A stretch of 64,000 bases of DNA from Sutterella sp. GTDB lineage: Bacteria > Pseudomonadota > Gammaproteobacteria > Burkholderiales > Burkholderiaceae_F. The notes beneath the pieces are model-generated. The model worked only from the letters and a program-made list of their open reading frames with translations. It was not told the DNA's origin and searched no databases. The DNA lies in the NCBI GenBank assembly GCA_019418605.1, contig DYBN01000019.1, positions 1 through 64,000 on the forward strand. Direction: 5' to 3'. The position numbers and the translations under genes are program-made. Positions 35,938 to 45,026 of this stretch are shown piece by piece. The stretch's first letter is position 1; each line of letters opens with the position of its first letter.

Positions 35938-36015
35938 TGGGGTATCGCCAAGTCCGGTTAAGGCAGCGGATTCTGAATCCGCCATTCGTAGGTTCGAATC
36001 CTACTACCCCTGCCA
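35938..36015 (+). tRNA. tRNA-Gln(CTG), copy 2
   Basis: Identical to copy 1. A weak AAGG-GTCGG / CCGG-CCTT hairpin followed by TTTTTT at about 36042-36082 probably ends this transcript. Confidence 0.93.
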
Positions 36016-36520
36016 ACTGCACCATGTCGGAGGTCAAAACAAAGGGTCGGCGAAGGCAATGTCCTCTCCGGCCTTTTTTGTTGTCCCCGAAATTGCGCGC
36101 GATTTTCTTCAACCAGCCGCCAGGCTGACGCCTTCTCATCCGCCTTCCAGGGCATGGGAATGAAGCCCCCCAAGCCGCAGCGCCGGCCTTCTTTCCCGCG
36201 CGCTCGCGTCTTTCCCGTCCCGCCTTCAGCCTTTTCTTAACAGCACCAGCGGCCTGATGCTCAGGCGCTTGGGCGGCGCTGCACGCCGAGGCGCCGTTTG
36301 TTTTCGAGCAAAAGGGGCTCTTGTCCTGCTCTCACGCCTTGTCCTGCGGGGTTTTCCGCGTTTTTTCGCATTTGCGGCTTGTAGTGCGAATTTTTCCGAT
36401 TTGCGCGCCTCGCGCACGACGGGAGCCCCTGCGAGCCGCCTGCGCCGTCACGCGCTTTGTCGCGCTATGACGCGCTTTGGCCTGGCTTGAAGCGCGGCCT
36501 CTTGAAGACTTTCAGGCAAG
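36016..36520. other. Gap between tRNA genes and gltS, no gene supported
   Basis: About 500 bases with only a probable tRNA terminator near 36042-36082. Short frames on both strands have no ribosome sites or recognisable domains. Confidence 0.55.
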
Positions 36521-36569
36521 AAAAAACGCCTGCGAGGCGGCCTTTTGGCTTTCTCTGCAGGCGTTTTTT
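36521..36569 (-). terminator. Terminator after gltS
   Basis: AAAAAACGCCTGC (36521-36533) pairs perfectly with GCAGGCGTTTTTT (36557-36569); it is equally T-rich on both strands. Confidence 0.9.
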
Positions 36570-36589
36570 AGAAGCGCGGCGCGTTCAAG

Positions 36590-37843
36590 CTACAGCGAGA
36601 GCTGCCCCATCCAGGTGATGACAAGCGCGTTGATCAAGTCGATCAAGAAGGCGCCCACGATGCCCACGATGAGCCAGGACTGGGGGTTGGCGCCGTACTT
36701 TTCGCTTAAAGCCTGCATGTTGGCAAGGCCGTTTGCCGTCGAGCCCATCGAAAAGCCGATGCCGCCCACGGTGAGCATGACCGAGGTGTACGTGCGCCCA
36801 AAGGGCAGAAAGAGCACAAGCCACGCATAGAGCACCATGACGATCGTCTGGCAGATCAAAATCACCACCAGAGGAAGCGCAAGGTTGACGAGTTCGTGCA
36901 GCTTGAGCGAGTTGATCGCCATCGTCACGAAAAGCGCCAGGCTGATGTCGCCGACGGCGTTCAATCCGATCTTGTCGATGCGAAGCTTTCCGGTGAAGTC
37001 GGAGATGTTGCGCACGATCGCCGCGACGATCATGGAGCCGATGTAGGCGGGAAGCGTGATGAACTGCCCGAGGAAGTCGCTTACGATGCTGCCAAGCGCC
37101 ATGCACACGGCAATGAGGCCGCCCGCCTTGAAGAGCTGCTCGGTAAAGCTCGGGTGATCGGCCGAGTGCTCGGCGAGCACGTCGGTTTTGACTTCGTCGG
37201 GAATGTTGAGCTCGGAGGCAAGATCCGGATCGGTCAAGGGAGTCTTCACCTTGTAGCGGTTGATGAGCCACTCGCCGAACGGACCGCCGATCGTGAGCGC
37301 GGCCACCATGCCGAAGGTGGCCGAGGTGACGGCCACCACCGTGCCGCCCGTGATGCCGTAGAGATTTTCAAAGTAGGGTCCGAAGGCGGCCGACGTTCCC
37401 AGACCGCCCATCATGGAGACCGAGCCCGCGAGGATGCCGTAGTGAAAGTCAAGCCCCATGAGCTTGGTGACGCTGATGCCGATGCCGTTTTGCACAAAGC
37501 ACAGCGCCGTCACGGCAAGAAGGAAGGCGACGAGAAGCTTGCCGCCCTGCTTGATGAGCTTGAGGCTTGCCATCATGCCGATGGTGGTGAAGAAGGCGAG
37601 CATGAGCATCGACTGCAGCTTGCTGTCGAAGACGACACGCAGCATCTCGTTGGCCTCGAGCACCGAGAGCACGAAGGCTATCGGCATGCCGCCCACGACG
37701 GGGCTCGGCACGGAAAAGCGCTCGAGCAGGGGGATTTTCTTTTTAATCCACGTGCCGCCCCAGTAGGCGAGCACGGCCAAGGCAAGCGCCTGCACCATGT
37801 CGATGTTGACTGTCATGATGGAGGCGGCGGTTTGTTGATCCAC
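36590..37843 (-). CDS. gltS: Sodium/glutamate symporter GltS
   Basis: A 417-residue inner-membrane carrier of the ESS family that imports glutamate with sodium. About ten TM helices in two inverted halves are visible, with pore-loop segments GSVSMMGGLGTSAAFGPYF and MLTVGGIGFSMGSTANGLAN. I chose the GTG at 37843 (then DQQTAASIMTVN) because CTGGGAGA lies eight bases upstream; the ATG at 37816, nine codons later, has no ribosome site. Monocistronic. Confidence 0.92.
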   Translation of the reverse strand: MDQQTAASIMTVNIDMVQALALAVLAYWGGTWIKKKIPLLERFSVPSPVVGGMPIAFVLSVLEANEMLRVVFDSKLQSMLMLAFFTTIGMMASLKLIKQGGKLLVAFLLAVTALCFVQNGIGISVTKLMGLDFHYGILAGSVSMMGGLGTSAAFGPYFENLYGITGGTVVAVTSATFGMVAALTIGGPFGEWLINRYKVKTPLTDPDLASELNIPDEVKTDVLAEHSADHPSFTEQLFKAGGLIAVCMALGSIVSDFLGQFITLPAYIGSMIVAAIVRNISDFTGKLRIDKIGLNAVGDISLALFVTMAINSLKLHELVNLALPLVVILICQTIVMVLYAWLVLFLPFGRTYTSVMLTVGGIGFSMGSTANGLANMQALSEKYGANPQSWLIVGIVGAFLIDLINALVITWMGQLSL

Positions 37844-38171
37844 GAATGTTTCTCCCAGGTTTGTTGAAAGCGGGCGCATGGATTTCGCGAGGAGCGAGGC
37901 CCGCTTTGCAGGTGTTTTTTTTCAAAAAGTGAGAGAGGCCCTTTAAGAAGGAGGGAGCGGGGCGAGGCTTTCTTCGCGTGACGCCCGCGAAAGGCCGGGG
38001 CACGGGAATAGAAAACCGCGCCGCAGCGCGCGCCCGGCTCGCGGCTGTTCCCAAAGCGCGGTCCGAGCCCGGGGCTCTTTTTAATAAAGGGGGCCCCCAT
38101 TGTCCTAGAGTTTGACCTCTTTGGCAAGGCGGCGGCCTTTGAGGGCGGCCTGGGCGCTCCTTTGAGCTTCT
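37844..38171. other. 328-base gap, no gene supported
   Basis: The gltS 5' region plus the 3' side of the helicase gene. It contains a perfect GGGGGCCCCC palindrome near 38088; nothing else I can name. Confidence 0.5.
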
Positions 38172-41100
38172 TTAATTTTGGGCGGGTTCGCCGCTCTTGG
38201 CAAACTCAAGCCAGGGCAGCAGCACCGCCTCTTCGATATTTCTTTCCTTGTCCTTCCAGGCGACGATCCAGCCTGCCTGCGCCGAACTCAGAACGTAGCC
38301 CGCGGCCTTGAGGGCCTCGACGCGGGCCGCCGCAGCCTTGGCGAGAACGAGCGCGCGCCGCTTTTGTCCCTGGCCTGTCTCGACAAGAAAGGCGTTGGGC
38401 AGCGAGGGATCTTCGGCGAGCGCTGCTCCCGTTGCAATGTTGCCGATAAAGCGCTTTTTGCCCTTGAAAAAGCCCAGGTTGACGTCTTTGAGCGAGAGGT
38501 GAAGAACAAGGCGCCTGGGGTGTGCATAGGGCAAGGAGTCCCGGGTGATTTCAACAGAAGGGATGCCTTTTCTGGCAAGAAGGCTTGAAAACACCGGAGT
38601 GTTTTCATGAATCACGAGCATGGTCCTTGCGCGCGTGATGCCCACAAAGACGGCGCGCCGCTCTTCGTCGTTCGTGGCGCCCGAGCGAAGCCAGAGGTGC
38701 ACGCGGTCAAACTCGGTTCCCTTGGCCTTGTGGATGGTGGAGACGATGACGGGTGCGGGCCCGTCGGTCTTGATGTCTTCAAAGCGAGACTCGCGGATGA
38801 ATTCAACGAGGTCCGAGTAGTAGACCGACTCCGGAGGCGCAGTTTCGAGAAAAGTTTCAACGAGCCCCGCAACGACGGCAACGGCGCGGTTTTCTCGCCC
38901 GTAGCGGCGCCTGACGCTCTCAAGGGCTTGCCAGCAGGCCTCGTGCGGCAGCGTGGGGCTGTCCTTTCGCATTTGATCGAGCGCGGCAAGATAGGCGCGC
39001 GCCTCAAGAAGGTTCGATAAGGCAAAGTCGCGGCTAGCTTCAATGAGCCGGGCGCGGATGCCGGCTTCAAGAAGCGCTCCGTAGACCTCGCACGCCTCTT
39101 CGTTGGTGCGCGTGAGTATGGCCGTCGACGGCCCTTGCGCGTTTGCGCCCTCTGACGCTCGGGCCAAGTCGGCCGCCACAGCCTTGACAATGGGCAGGGC
39201 AAGGTTTGCCGCCTGGTAGTCGATGACGCGCACAAGGCCCGCGTCGGTGCGCATGGCCTCAAGCGCCGTGTGCTTCATGCGGTTTTTGATGGTGGCGGCA
39301 AAGACGTTGGCAACGGCCACGATCGGAGCGGCGCTGCGCCAGTTTTCCGGCATCTCGTAGAGGCGCGTGCGCTCGTGCTCGGAAAAGTTGCGGAAGTACC
39401 TGGGGTTTGAGCCTCGAAATTCGTAGACGTTTTGATCATCGTCTCCCACGGCGATGACGCGCATGTCGGGGTTGTGGCGCAAGAGCGCCGTCACAAGCCG
39501 ATAGTCGCTCTCGTTCATGTCCTGCGCTTCATCGAGCACAAGCACGGACTTTGCAATCCGCGCGGGCTCAACCGCGTGGTTTTCAATCATCTCGGCCGCC
39601 CGGTCGACGACGTTTTGCGCTTCGTCGAGATTGCCGATGCGGCCCAAAAGGTCAAAGGCAAACGAGTGGAAGGTTTTGATCGGCGTGTAGTGCGCGGCGC
39701 TCCCGACAAGTTCTATCAAGCGCTCCTTGAAGACCGTGGCGGCCGCACGGGAAAAGGTAAGCGCCAAAAGCTGCTCGCGCTTGACGCCTTCTAAAAGCAA
39801 AAGCGCGGCGATCTTGTGCACGAGAATGCGCGTTTTGCCGCTTCCGGGGCCCGCGGCGACGGCAATGTAGGGAGAAGTTTTGTCCGTGACGATGGCTTGC
39901 TGCACTTCCGAGAGCCCGCCCGTGATTTTCTCTGCAATCGAGGCGGTCACGGGGCGCTCGAGCTCCTCGGGATCGGCAAAGTAGCGCTTTACAAAGAGCT
40001 TGTAGTCAAGCTCAAAGTAGTCCTTGACGAAGCGAAGCGCCTGGTCGTAGTCCGACGTCAAAAGCGAGACGTAGCGGCCGACGATGTGCACCTGCTGAAT
40101 CTTTTGCTGGTAGTACGCGTCGAGCTTTCCGTAGTCCTCTTTTCTGTACTGGATGCGGTTGTCGGAGATGAGCCTCTCGATGGTCATCGCGTTGTAGAGA
40201 ACGACAAAGCCCCCTTCAAGCGCAAGCGCTCCGATTCTGGAGAGAAACAAAAGGGCGTCTTTGATGTCGTTGACCCGCACGCTCTGGGCAAAGAGATTCT
40301 CCTTTTTGTAGCGCACGTAAAGACCGACAAGAGAAAAGTTCACGGTCTTTGTCTGAGCGCTCTTGTCGCCGGCGGCGTTTTTCACCTCATCGGCTGCCCG
40401 TTCAGGTTCAAGCGAGGAAAGAGTTTGGACAAGCCACGAGCAAAGCTCCTTGCGCGCTTCGTGGCCGGCTGCAAGGGACTTCATGCTTTTGCGGGCCTCG
40501 GCAAGAGAAACCTCAACGCACTGGCCTCCTGCGTTGGCAATGCCCGTGACGAGTCCCGTGATGCGCCAGTAGTAGAAAATCGTGCGGATGTCCTTGACGC
40601 TCGAGGCGACTCCCATGTCGACAGCGCGCGTGTTGATTTCCTTGAGACTTGCGCGCAGCACGTCGGCGCCCTCAAAGCTGCGGGCGGATAGCGCTTTCTG
40701 AAGCTCGCCGATGAGGTGGCCTTCAAGTTTTAAGGCGGCCTCAAGGACGGCCTGGGGCTTGCGCCGGCTTGCGGCAATCTGCGCGGACATGTCGCTGTCG
40801 TCCTTGAGAATGCCCGCCATGCGCAGTGCCAGCACGGCGGCAACGACGTCGGATTTGGCAATGCCCAGACGGTCGGCGAGGTAGTCCACGCGCGACTCGG
40901 CCTCAAAGGCGTCGCCTGCGCTTCTGTGCTGCGAGGAAATCAGCGAGCCCAGGATGCGAAGTGCCTGCACGCGCATCGCTTCGCTTGAAAACGCGGGGCT
41001 TTTTGCAATGCGCGCCTTGCCTTCTTCGAGGCTTTTGACCGCGATGCTCGTGGCGAACACGCGCGGGGCGTTCATGTCGCGCTTGATGTAGCCGGCATCT

Positions 41101-43115
41101 TCAAGGGCGGCAAGGGCGCTGCGGATTTTGGTTTCCAGCGCGCGGCTGTCTTCGAGCGCTTCTTCGCTCCAGCCGGCGGCGCGGGCCAATTCAAGCGCTG
41201 AAGACGAAAAGCGGCTGCGTCTGCGCGAGAGCTCCTTGATGCCGCGCCAGACGTCCTTGATCTCCTTGAGGGTGAGGCGGGTGTTGTTGATGAGCTGAAA
41301 GTGGCGCTCAAGGTCGGCTTCGCAAAAGAGCACGCAGCACTCGGCCTCAAGCCCCGGGTCGCGCGCGCCGCGTCCGGCTTCCTGCACGTAGTTCTCGAGC
41401 GAAGCCGAGATGCTGTAGTGCACGACAAGCCCGATGTCTTTTTTATCCACTCCCATGCCGAAGGCGTTGGTGGCGACGATGATGTTGACGCGCCCCTCGA
41501 TGAAGGCTTCCTGCGTTGCCGCCTTCTGCGCGGAGTCCATGGGGCCGTTGTAGGCAAGCGCCTCAAGGCCGTCGTCGGTGAGCTTGGCTGCGATGCGGTG
41601 CGTATCGGCAACCGAGCTTGTGTAGACGATTGTCGGGCAGGGCCTTGCGAGCACAAGTTCGCGCAGGCGCGCGTACTTCTCTTCGTCGTCCTTGACTTCG
41701 ATGACGGCGTAGTGCAGATTCGTGCGGGTGGCGTGAGTGGCGTAGAGCGTGAGATTGAGTCCCAGCCGCTCCTTGAAGTACTCGCGAATGTCGCTGATCA
41801 CCTTTTGCTTTGCCGTGGCCGTAAAGCACGACACGGCAATGGGGCGGCCCCCGCGGGCGGCGACAAGCTTGGCGATGAAGTCGGCAATAAAGAGGTAGTC
41901 GACGCGAAAGTCGTGCCCCCAGGCCGAGAAGCAGTGCGCCTCGTCAATGACAAAACGCTCAATGTGGCGCGAGGAAAGCGCGCGCTCCATCGTTTTTGAG
42001 CGCAGGGATTCAGGAGAAATGTACAAAAGGCTTGCCGTTCCGTTGACAACAAGCTCAAAGGCCTTTGCCCGCTCGACGGGATCGAGCATGCCGTTGATCG
42101 TGACCGCCTCCGTGATGCCCGCCTCAATGAGGTGGTCCACCTGATCCTTCATGAGCGACTGCAGGGGCGAAATCACAACCGTCAGGCCCCGGTTGGCTTG
42201 CGAGGCCATCAGGGCGGGAAGCTGAAAGGTAAGGGACTTTCCTCCGCCCGTAGGAAAGATGGCAAGAAGCGACTCGCCCCGCATGGCCGCGGCCGCGGCC
42301 ATCTCCTGCAGCGGCTCTCCGGCATAAAGACGAAAGTTTTCAAAGCCAAAGATGCGTTTGAGGCCGCTTTTGACGTCAAGCGCGCCGCTGCAGTACGCGC
42401 ACCCTTCGCGGCAGGGCGTGCGGCAAAGCGTATCGATGACGGTTTCGACGGCGCTCAAGCGGTGCAGCACCCAGGCGGGCGTCACCGAGCTTCTGTCGCC
42501 CGTGGCGATGAGAGCAAGCGCATAGGCAAGCTCCAGGGGCGTCTCGGCAATCAAGCGCCCAAGATCGGCATGCTCGCAGATGCTACCGGCAAAAAAGCGC
42601 GCAATGCGCCCGGCCAGCGCCTGCGGCGAGTCGACGGGGGCTGATGCGCCTGAGCCCGCAAGCAAGAAGAACCCCTGCAGTGCCGGGTGAGAGCCCGCAA
42701 GCGAGCGCAGGATGATTTGCAGGTCTTGGGGCAGCCGCGCAAAGGCGGCGATTGCGTCGCACAAAAGCTTGTAGGACTTCTGCGCGTCGGCAACCGGGTT
42801 GTTGAGCTCCTCGGAGACGATCTTGTCGTCCTTGACGAGCTTGTGATAGGGCTTCTTGGGAAAAAGCAGCGCCGAGAGATAGAGCGTGTCGGCGATGGGG
42901 GCGGTGATGGAAAGCCCCAGTGCCGCAAGTCTTGGCGCATCGAAGTCGGCAATGTTGTGCCCGGCAACGACGGCGCTTCCGGCAAGAAAACTTCTGAGCT
43001 CTGCAAGAGACTTGCCGTGGTAGACGCCGCCTGCGTCGTCGACGGCGCCGAGATCCGTGAGCCGCGATCCGTCGCGGGTAAATTCGGAGTCAATGGTGAC
43101 GACGCGCAGAGACAT
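38172..43115 (-). CDS. Exonuclease-RecQ-UvrD triple-fusion DNA helicase
   Basis: A 1,647-residue protein. An N-terminal DEDD 3'-5' exonuclease-like domain (about 1-125) has TIDSEF, AGHNIADFD, ADTLYL and VADAQKSYKLL. A four-Cys cluster C231-x3-C-x3-C-x2-C follows. The RecQ SF2 helicase (about 265-620) has FPTGGGKSLTFQLPA, VIDEAHCFSAWGHDFR and QEAGRGARDPG. A long helical middle (620-1060) leads to a UvrD/Rep SF1 helicase (about 1075-1500) with AAGPGSGKTRILV, LVLDEAQDMNESDY, VGDDDQNVYEFRG, TIHKAKGTEFD and GITRARTMLVIH. All Walker residues look intact. GC is about 48-58 % in sampled lines, below the flanks. The start is ATG 43115 (MSLRVVTIDSEF) but without a clear ribosome site; a GTG 45 bases earlier is possible. 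Defence or repair role is inferred from the divergent AT-rich operon. Confidence 0.88.
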   Translation of the reverse strand: MSLRVVTIDSEFTRDGSRLTDLGAVDDAGGVYHGKSLAELRSFLAGSAVVAGHNIADFDAPRLAALGLSITAPIADTLYLSALLFPKKPYHKLVKDDKIVSEELNNPVADAQKSYKLLCDAIAAFARLPQDLQIILRSLAGSHPALQGFFLLAGSGASAPVDSPQALAGRIARFFAGSICEHADLGRLIAETPLELAYALALIATGDRSSVTPAWVLHRLSAVETVIDTLCRTPCREGCAYCSGALDVKSGLKRIFGFENFRLYAGEPLQEMAAAAAMRGESLLAIFPTGGGKSLTFQLPALMASQANRGLTVVISPLQSLMKDQVDHLIEAGITEAVTINGMLDPVERAKAFELVVNGTASLLYISPESLRSKTMERALSSRHIERFVIDEAHCFSAWGHDFRVDYLFIADFIAKLVAARGGRPIAVSCFTATAKQKVISDIREYFKERLGLNLTLYATHATRTNLHYAVIEVKDDEEKYARLRELVLARPCPTIVYTSSVADTHRIAAKLTDDGLEALAYNGPMDSAQKAATQEAFIEGRVNIIVATNAFGMGVDKKDIGLVVHYSISASLENYVQEAGRGARDPGLEAECCVLFCEADLERHFQLINNTRLTLKEIKDVWRGIKELSRRRSRFSSSALELARAAGWSEEALEDSRALETKIRSALAALEDAGYIKRDMNAPRVFATSIAVKSLEEGKARIAKSPAFSSEAMRVQALRILGSLISSQHRSAGDAFEAESRVDYLADRLGIAKSDVVAAVLALRMAGILKDDSDMSAQIAASRRKPQAVLEAALKLEGHLIGELQKALSARSFEGADVLRASLKEINTRAVDMGVASSVKDIRTIFYYWRITGLVTGIANAGGQCVEVSLAEARKSMKSLAAGHEARKELCSWLVQTLSSLEPERAADEVKNAAGDKSAQTKTVNFSLVGLYVRYKKENLFAQSVRVNDIKDALLFLSRIGALALEGGFVVLYNAMTIERLISDNRIQYRKEDYGKLDAYYQQKIQQVHIVGRYVSLLTSDYDQALRFVKDYFELDYKLFVKRYFADPEELERPVTASIAEKITGGLSEVQQAIVTDKTSPYIAVAAGPGSGKTRILVHKIAALLLLEGVKREQLLALTFSRAAATVFKERLIELVGSAAHYTPIKTFHSFAFDLLGRIGNLDEAQNVVDRAAEMIENHAVEPARIAKSVLVLDEAQDMNESDYRLVTALLRHNPDMRVIAVGDDDQNVYEFRGSNPRYFRNFSEHERTRLYEMPENWRSAAPIVAVANVFAATIKNRMKHTALEAMRTDAGLVRVIDYQAANLALPIVKAVAADLARASEGANAQGPSTAILTRTNEEACEVYGALLEAGIRARLIEASRDFALSNLLEARAYLAALDQMRKDSPTLPHEACWQALESVRRRYGRENRAVAVVAGLVETFLETAPPESVYYSDLVEFIRESRFEDIKTDGPAPVIVSTIHKAKGTEFDRVHLWLRSGATNDEERRAVFVGITRARTMLVIHENTPVFSSLLARKGIPSVEITRDSLPYAHPRRLVLHLSLKDVNLGFFKGKKRFIGNIATGAALAEDPSLPNAFLVETGQGQKRRALVLAKAAAARVEALKAAGYVLSSAQAGWIVAWKDKERNIEEAVLLPWLEFAKSGEPAQN

Positions 43116-43583
43116 CTGATTGATTTGAAGGGCATTAGTGAATGCAATAATAACATGCACTTATGCAGTGAGAACTTAAAACTATAGGTAAAAACATCAA
43201 ACATAGGAACTGCGATTTGTTCAAGAACTGAAAGTAAATATTCTGTTCTGTACAAGTGATAATGGTTTTCTCAAATATACTTATTGCAATAGAAGTAATA
43301 AAAACAGGATAAACAATTAAAGTATTGCAATCTGAATTAAGTGTTAATTAATCTCTAGAGGTGTCAATAAACAATTTTTCTGACGTCTATCCTTTGGGCT
43401 TGAAAGGTACTACGCAAGCAATGTGGGTTTAGGTGTGTAAGAAGATCAGACAGAAGGCTAAGAAAGCATTTTTTGACAGCTGCTGACTGTGCTCTTGAAG
43501 AAGAAGATGGAATGTGACAAAATGTGACTTTGCCTTGTGCAAGCAAGAGTAAGCAGAGCCGAGTAGAGCGGAGGGATGTTTCG
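43116..43583. promoter_or_regulatory. AT-rich divergent regulatory region
   Basis: A 468-base spacer between the helicase and the membrane operon. Two copies of the palindrome ATTGCAAT (43283-43290 and 43324-43331) are 41 bases apart. The direct repeat AATGTGAC (43511-43518 and 43521-43528) has a 10-base period and lies 56 bases before the first operon gene. A TTGACA hexamer at 43473-43478 has no good -10 partner. GGAGGG before ATG 43584 is the ribosome site. No protein gene is supported. Confidence 0.5.
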
Positions 43584-45026
43584 ATGGGCACAACTAATGC
43601 ATCTATTTCTTTGACAGGAGTTCTGAAAAAGAAAAAGACGCCAACTGTCGTTTTACAAGAAATTACTCTATTTAAAGAAATTGATGTTGACCAACTGAGC
43701 CGGGATTTGCATATTACAGAAGAGGCTCAAAAAGCTGGAAAGTTAAATCTGCCTCATCCTGATGAAACCAATCGTTTCTCAACATATGAGCAAACAATAG
43801 ATTCAGCAGTAAAGAATATACTTGATGAGTATCATCAAACTGCTATAGATCGCATTGAGTCTATTTCGGTCCGGATGAGAGATGATAGCCAAAGGACTAA
43901 AAGAGACATTGAGCAGGCATCGAATATTGTTGAGTCTTTGCGGGCGCAGTTGAAAGATTCTCTATATACGAGGAAGAAAGAACTTTATGAAATTGCTGAG
44001 AATTGTAATTCTTCTTATTCGCAATTGAAAGAATTTAAGGAAAAGAATAAGTTAACAAGGCCGGCAGCGGAAAAAACTCGGTTGTCATTTATCTTTTCTG
44101 GCGTCCTTCTGCTTTTGTGCATTGTTGTTGAGGGGATTTTTAATGCTAGCTTTTTCTCAACAAATTTAGAAGGCGGATTGGTGCAAGGTTTTTTATTTGC
44201 TGCTTTTTCCTCTGCTGCAAATGTTATAGGGATGTTTGTAGTTGGATGCTTATTTGTTCGGTACATTAATCACGTAAAATGGAAATTTATTGGATGGATT
44301 GGTCTCGGTGTTGCTTGTTTTTGGACTATCTTCATAGGTCTGTTGATTGCACATTATAGAGATGCATTGCAGGTATCAGCAGATGCTGCCAGGGATGCTG
44401 TTATTGCTTTTGTCAGCAATCCTTTTAGTTTGTCTGATATTAATTCTTGGTTTTTGTTTTTCTTGACGTTAATAGCAGGCATGATTGCAGGTTATGATGG
44501 ATATCGATTTGATGATGTATATCCCGGGTATGGCAAGGTAAGCAGAAACTATAATTCTGCATTGCAAGATTGGCTTGAGGCTATTGATGAATGCAAGGAT
44601 GATTTTGCCGATCTTTGCAACGAATTTAAAGATAAACTTGCAGAGCTTGTCGGATCTGCTGCCAATGGGGTAAACAGTTATGCGACAGCTTATTATGAAA
44701 AGTATAACGTTTATGAACAATATAAGAATGCTCAAAGTAGTGCAACGAAAGCGCACCAGTCTTTAATTGCATCGTTTAGACATGAAAATCAGAAGACGAG
44801 GACGACCGAGTCTCCTCGTTATTTTCAGCAATTGGTTAAATTGGATCTTCCCGAACTTCCGTCTGTTTTGTCGGATTCCAAAGAAGAGGATATGAGAGTA
44901 AAGGATAAGCTTAGGGAGTTGGCGAACAATCTGGTGAACAAAGAGTCAAGTTTAAAAAATGGGATTGATAATGAATATCTGAATTGCATTTCGGAACTCG
45001 AACAAATGGTGCCAACTCATGCGTAG
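43584..45026 (+). CDS. Four-TM coiled-coil membrane protein (island gene 1)
   Basis: A 480-residue protein that I do not recognise. The N-terminal 160 residues are charged and helical with likely coiled coil (about 70-155). Four TM helices follow (about 167-187, 200-225, 234-256, 288-304), then a C-terminal helical domain (about 320-480). Both termini should be cytoplasmic. GGAGGG ends about nine bases before ATG 43584 (MGTTNASISL), which I prefer over an earlier in-frame ATG. Composition is about 40 % GC, unlike all neighbours. It opens a four-gene operon and overlaps the next gene by eight bases. A scaffold or sensor for the channel encoded downstream is inference. Confidence 0.82.
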   Translation: MGTTNASISLTGVLKKKKTPTVVLQEITLFKEIDVDQLSRDLHITEEAQKAGKLNLPHPDETNRFSTYEQTIDSAVKNILDEYHQTAIDRIESISVRMRDDSQRTKRDIEQASNIVESLRAQLKDSLYTRKKELYEIAENCNSSYSQLKEFKEKNKLTRPAAEKTRLSFIFSGVLLLLCIVVEGIFNASFFSTNLEGGLVQGFLFAAFSSAANVIGMFVVGCLFVRYINHVKWKFIGWIGLGVACFWTIFIGLLIAHYRDALQVSADAARDAVIAFVSNPFSLSDINSWFLFFLTLIAGMIAGYDGYRFDDVYPGYGKVSRNYNSALQDWLEAIDECKDDFADLCNEFKDKLAELVGSAANGVNSYATAYYEKYNVYEQYKNAQSSATKAHQSLIASFRHENQKTRTTESPRYFQQLVKLDLPELPSVLSDSKEEDMRVKDKLRELANNLVNKESSLKNGIDNEYLNCISELEQMVPTHA

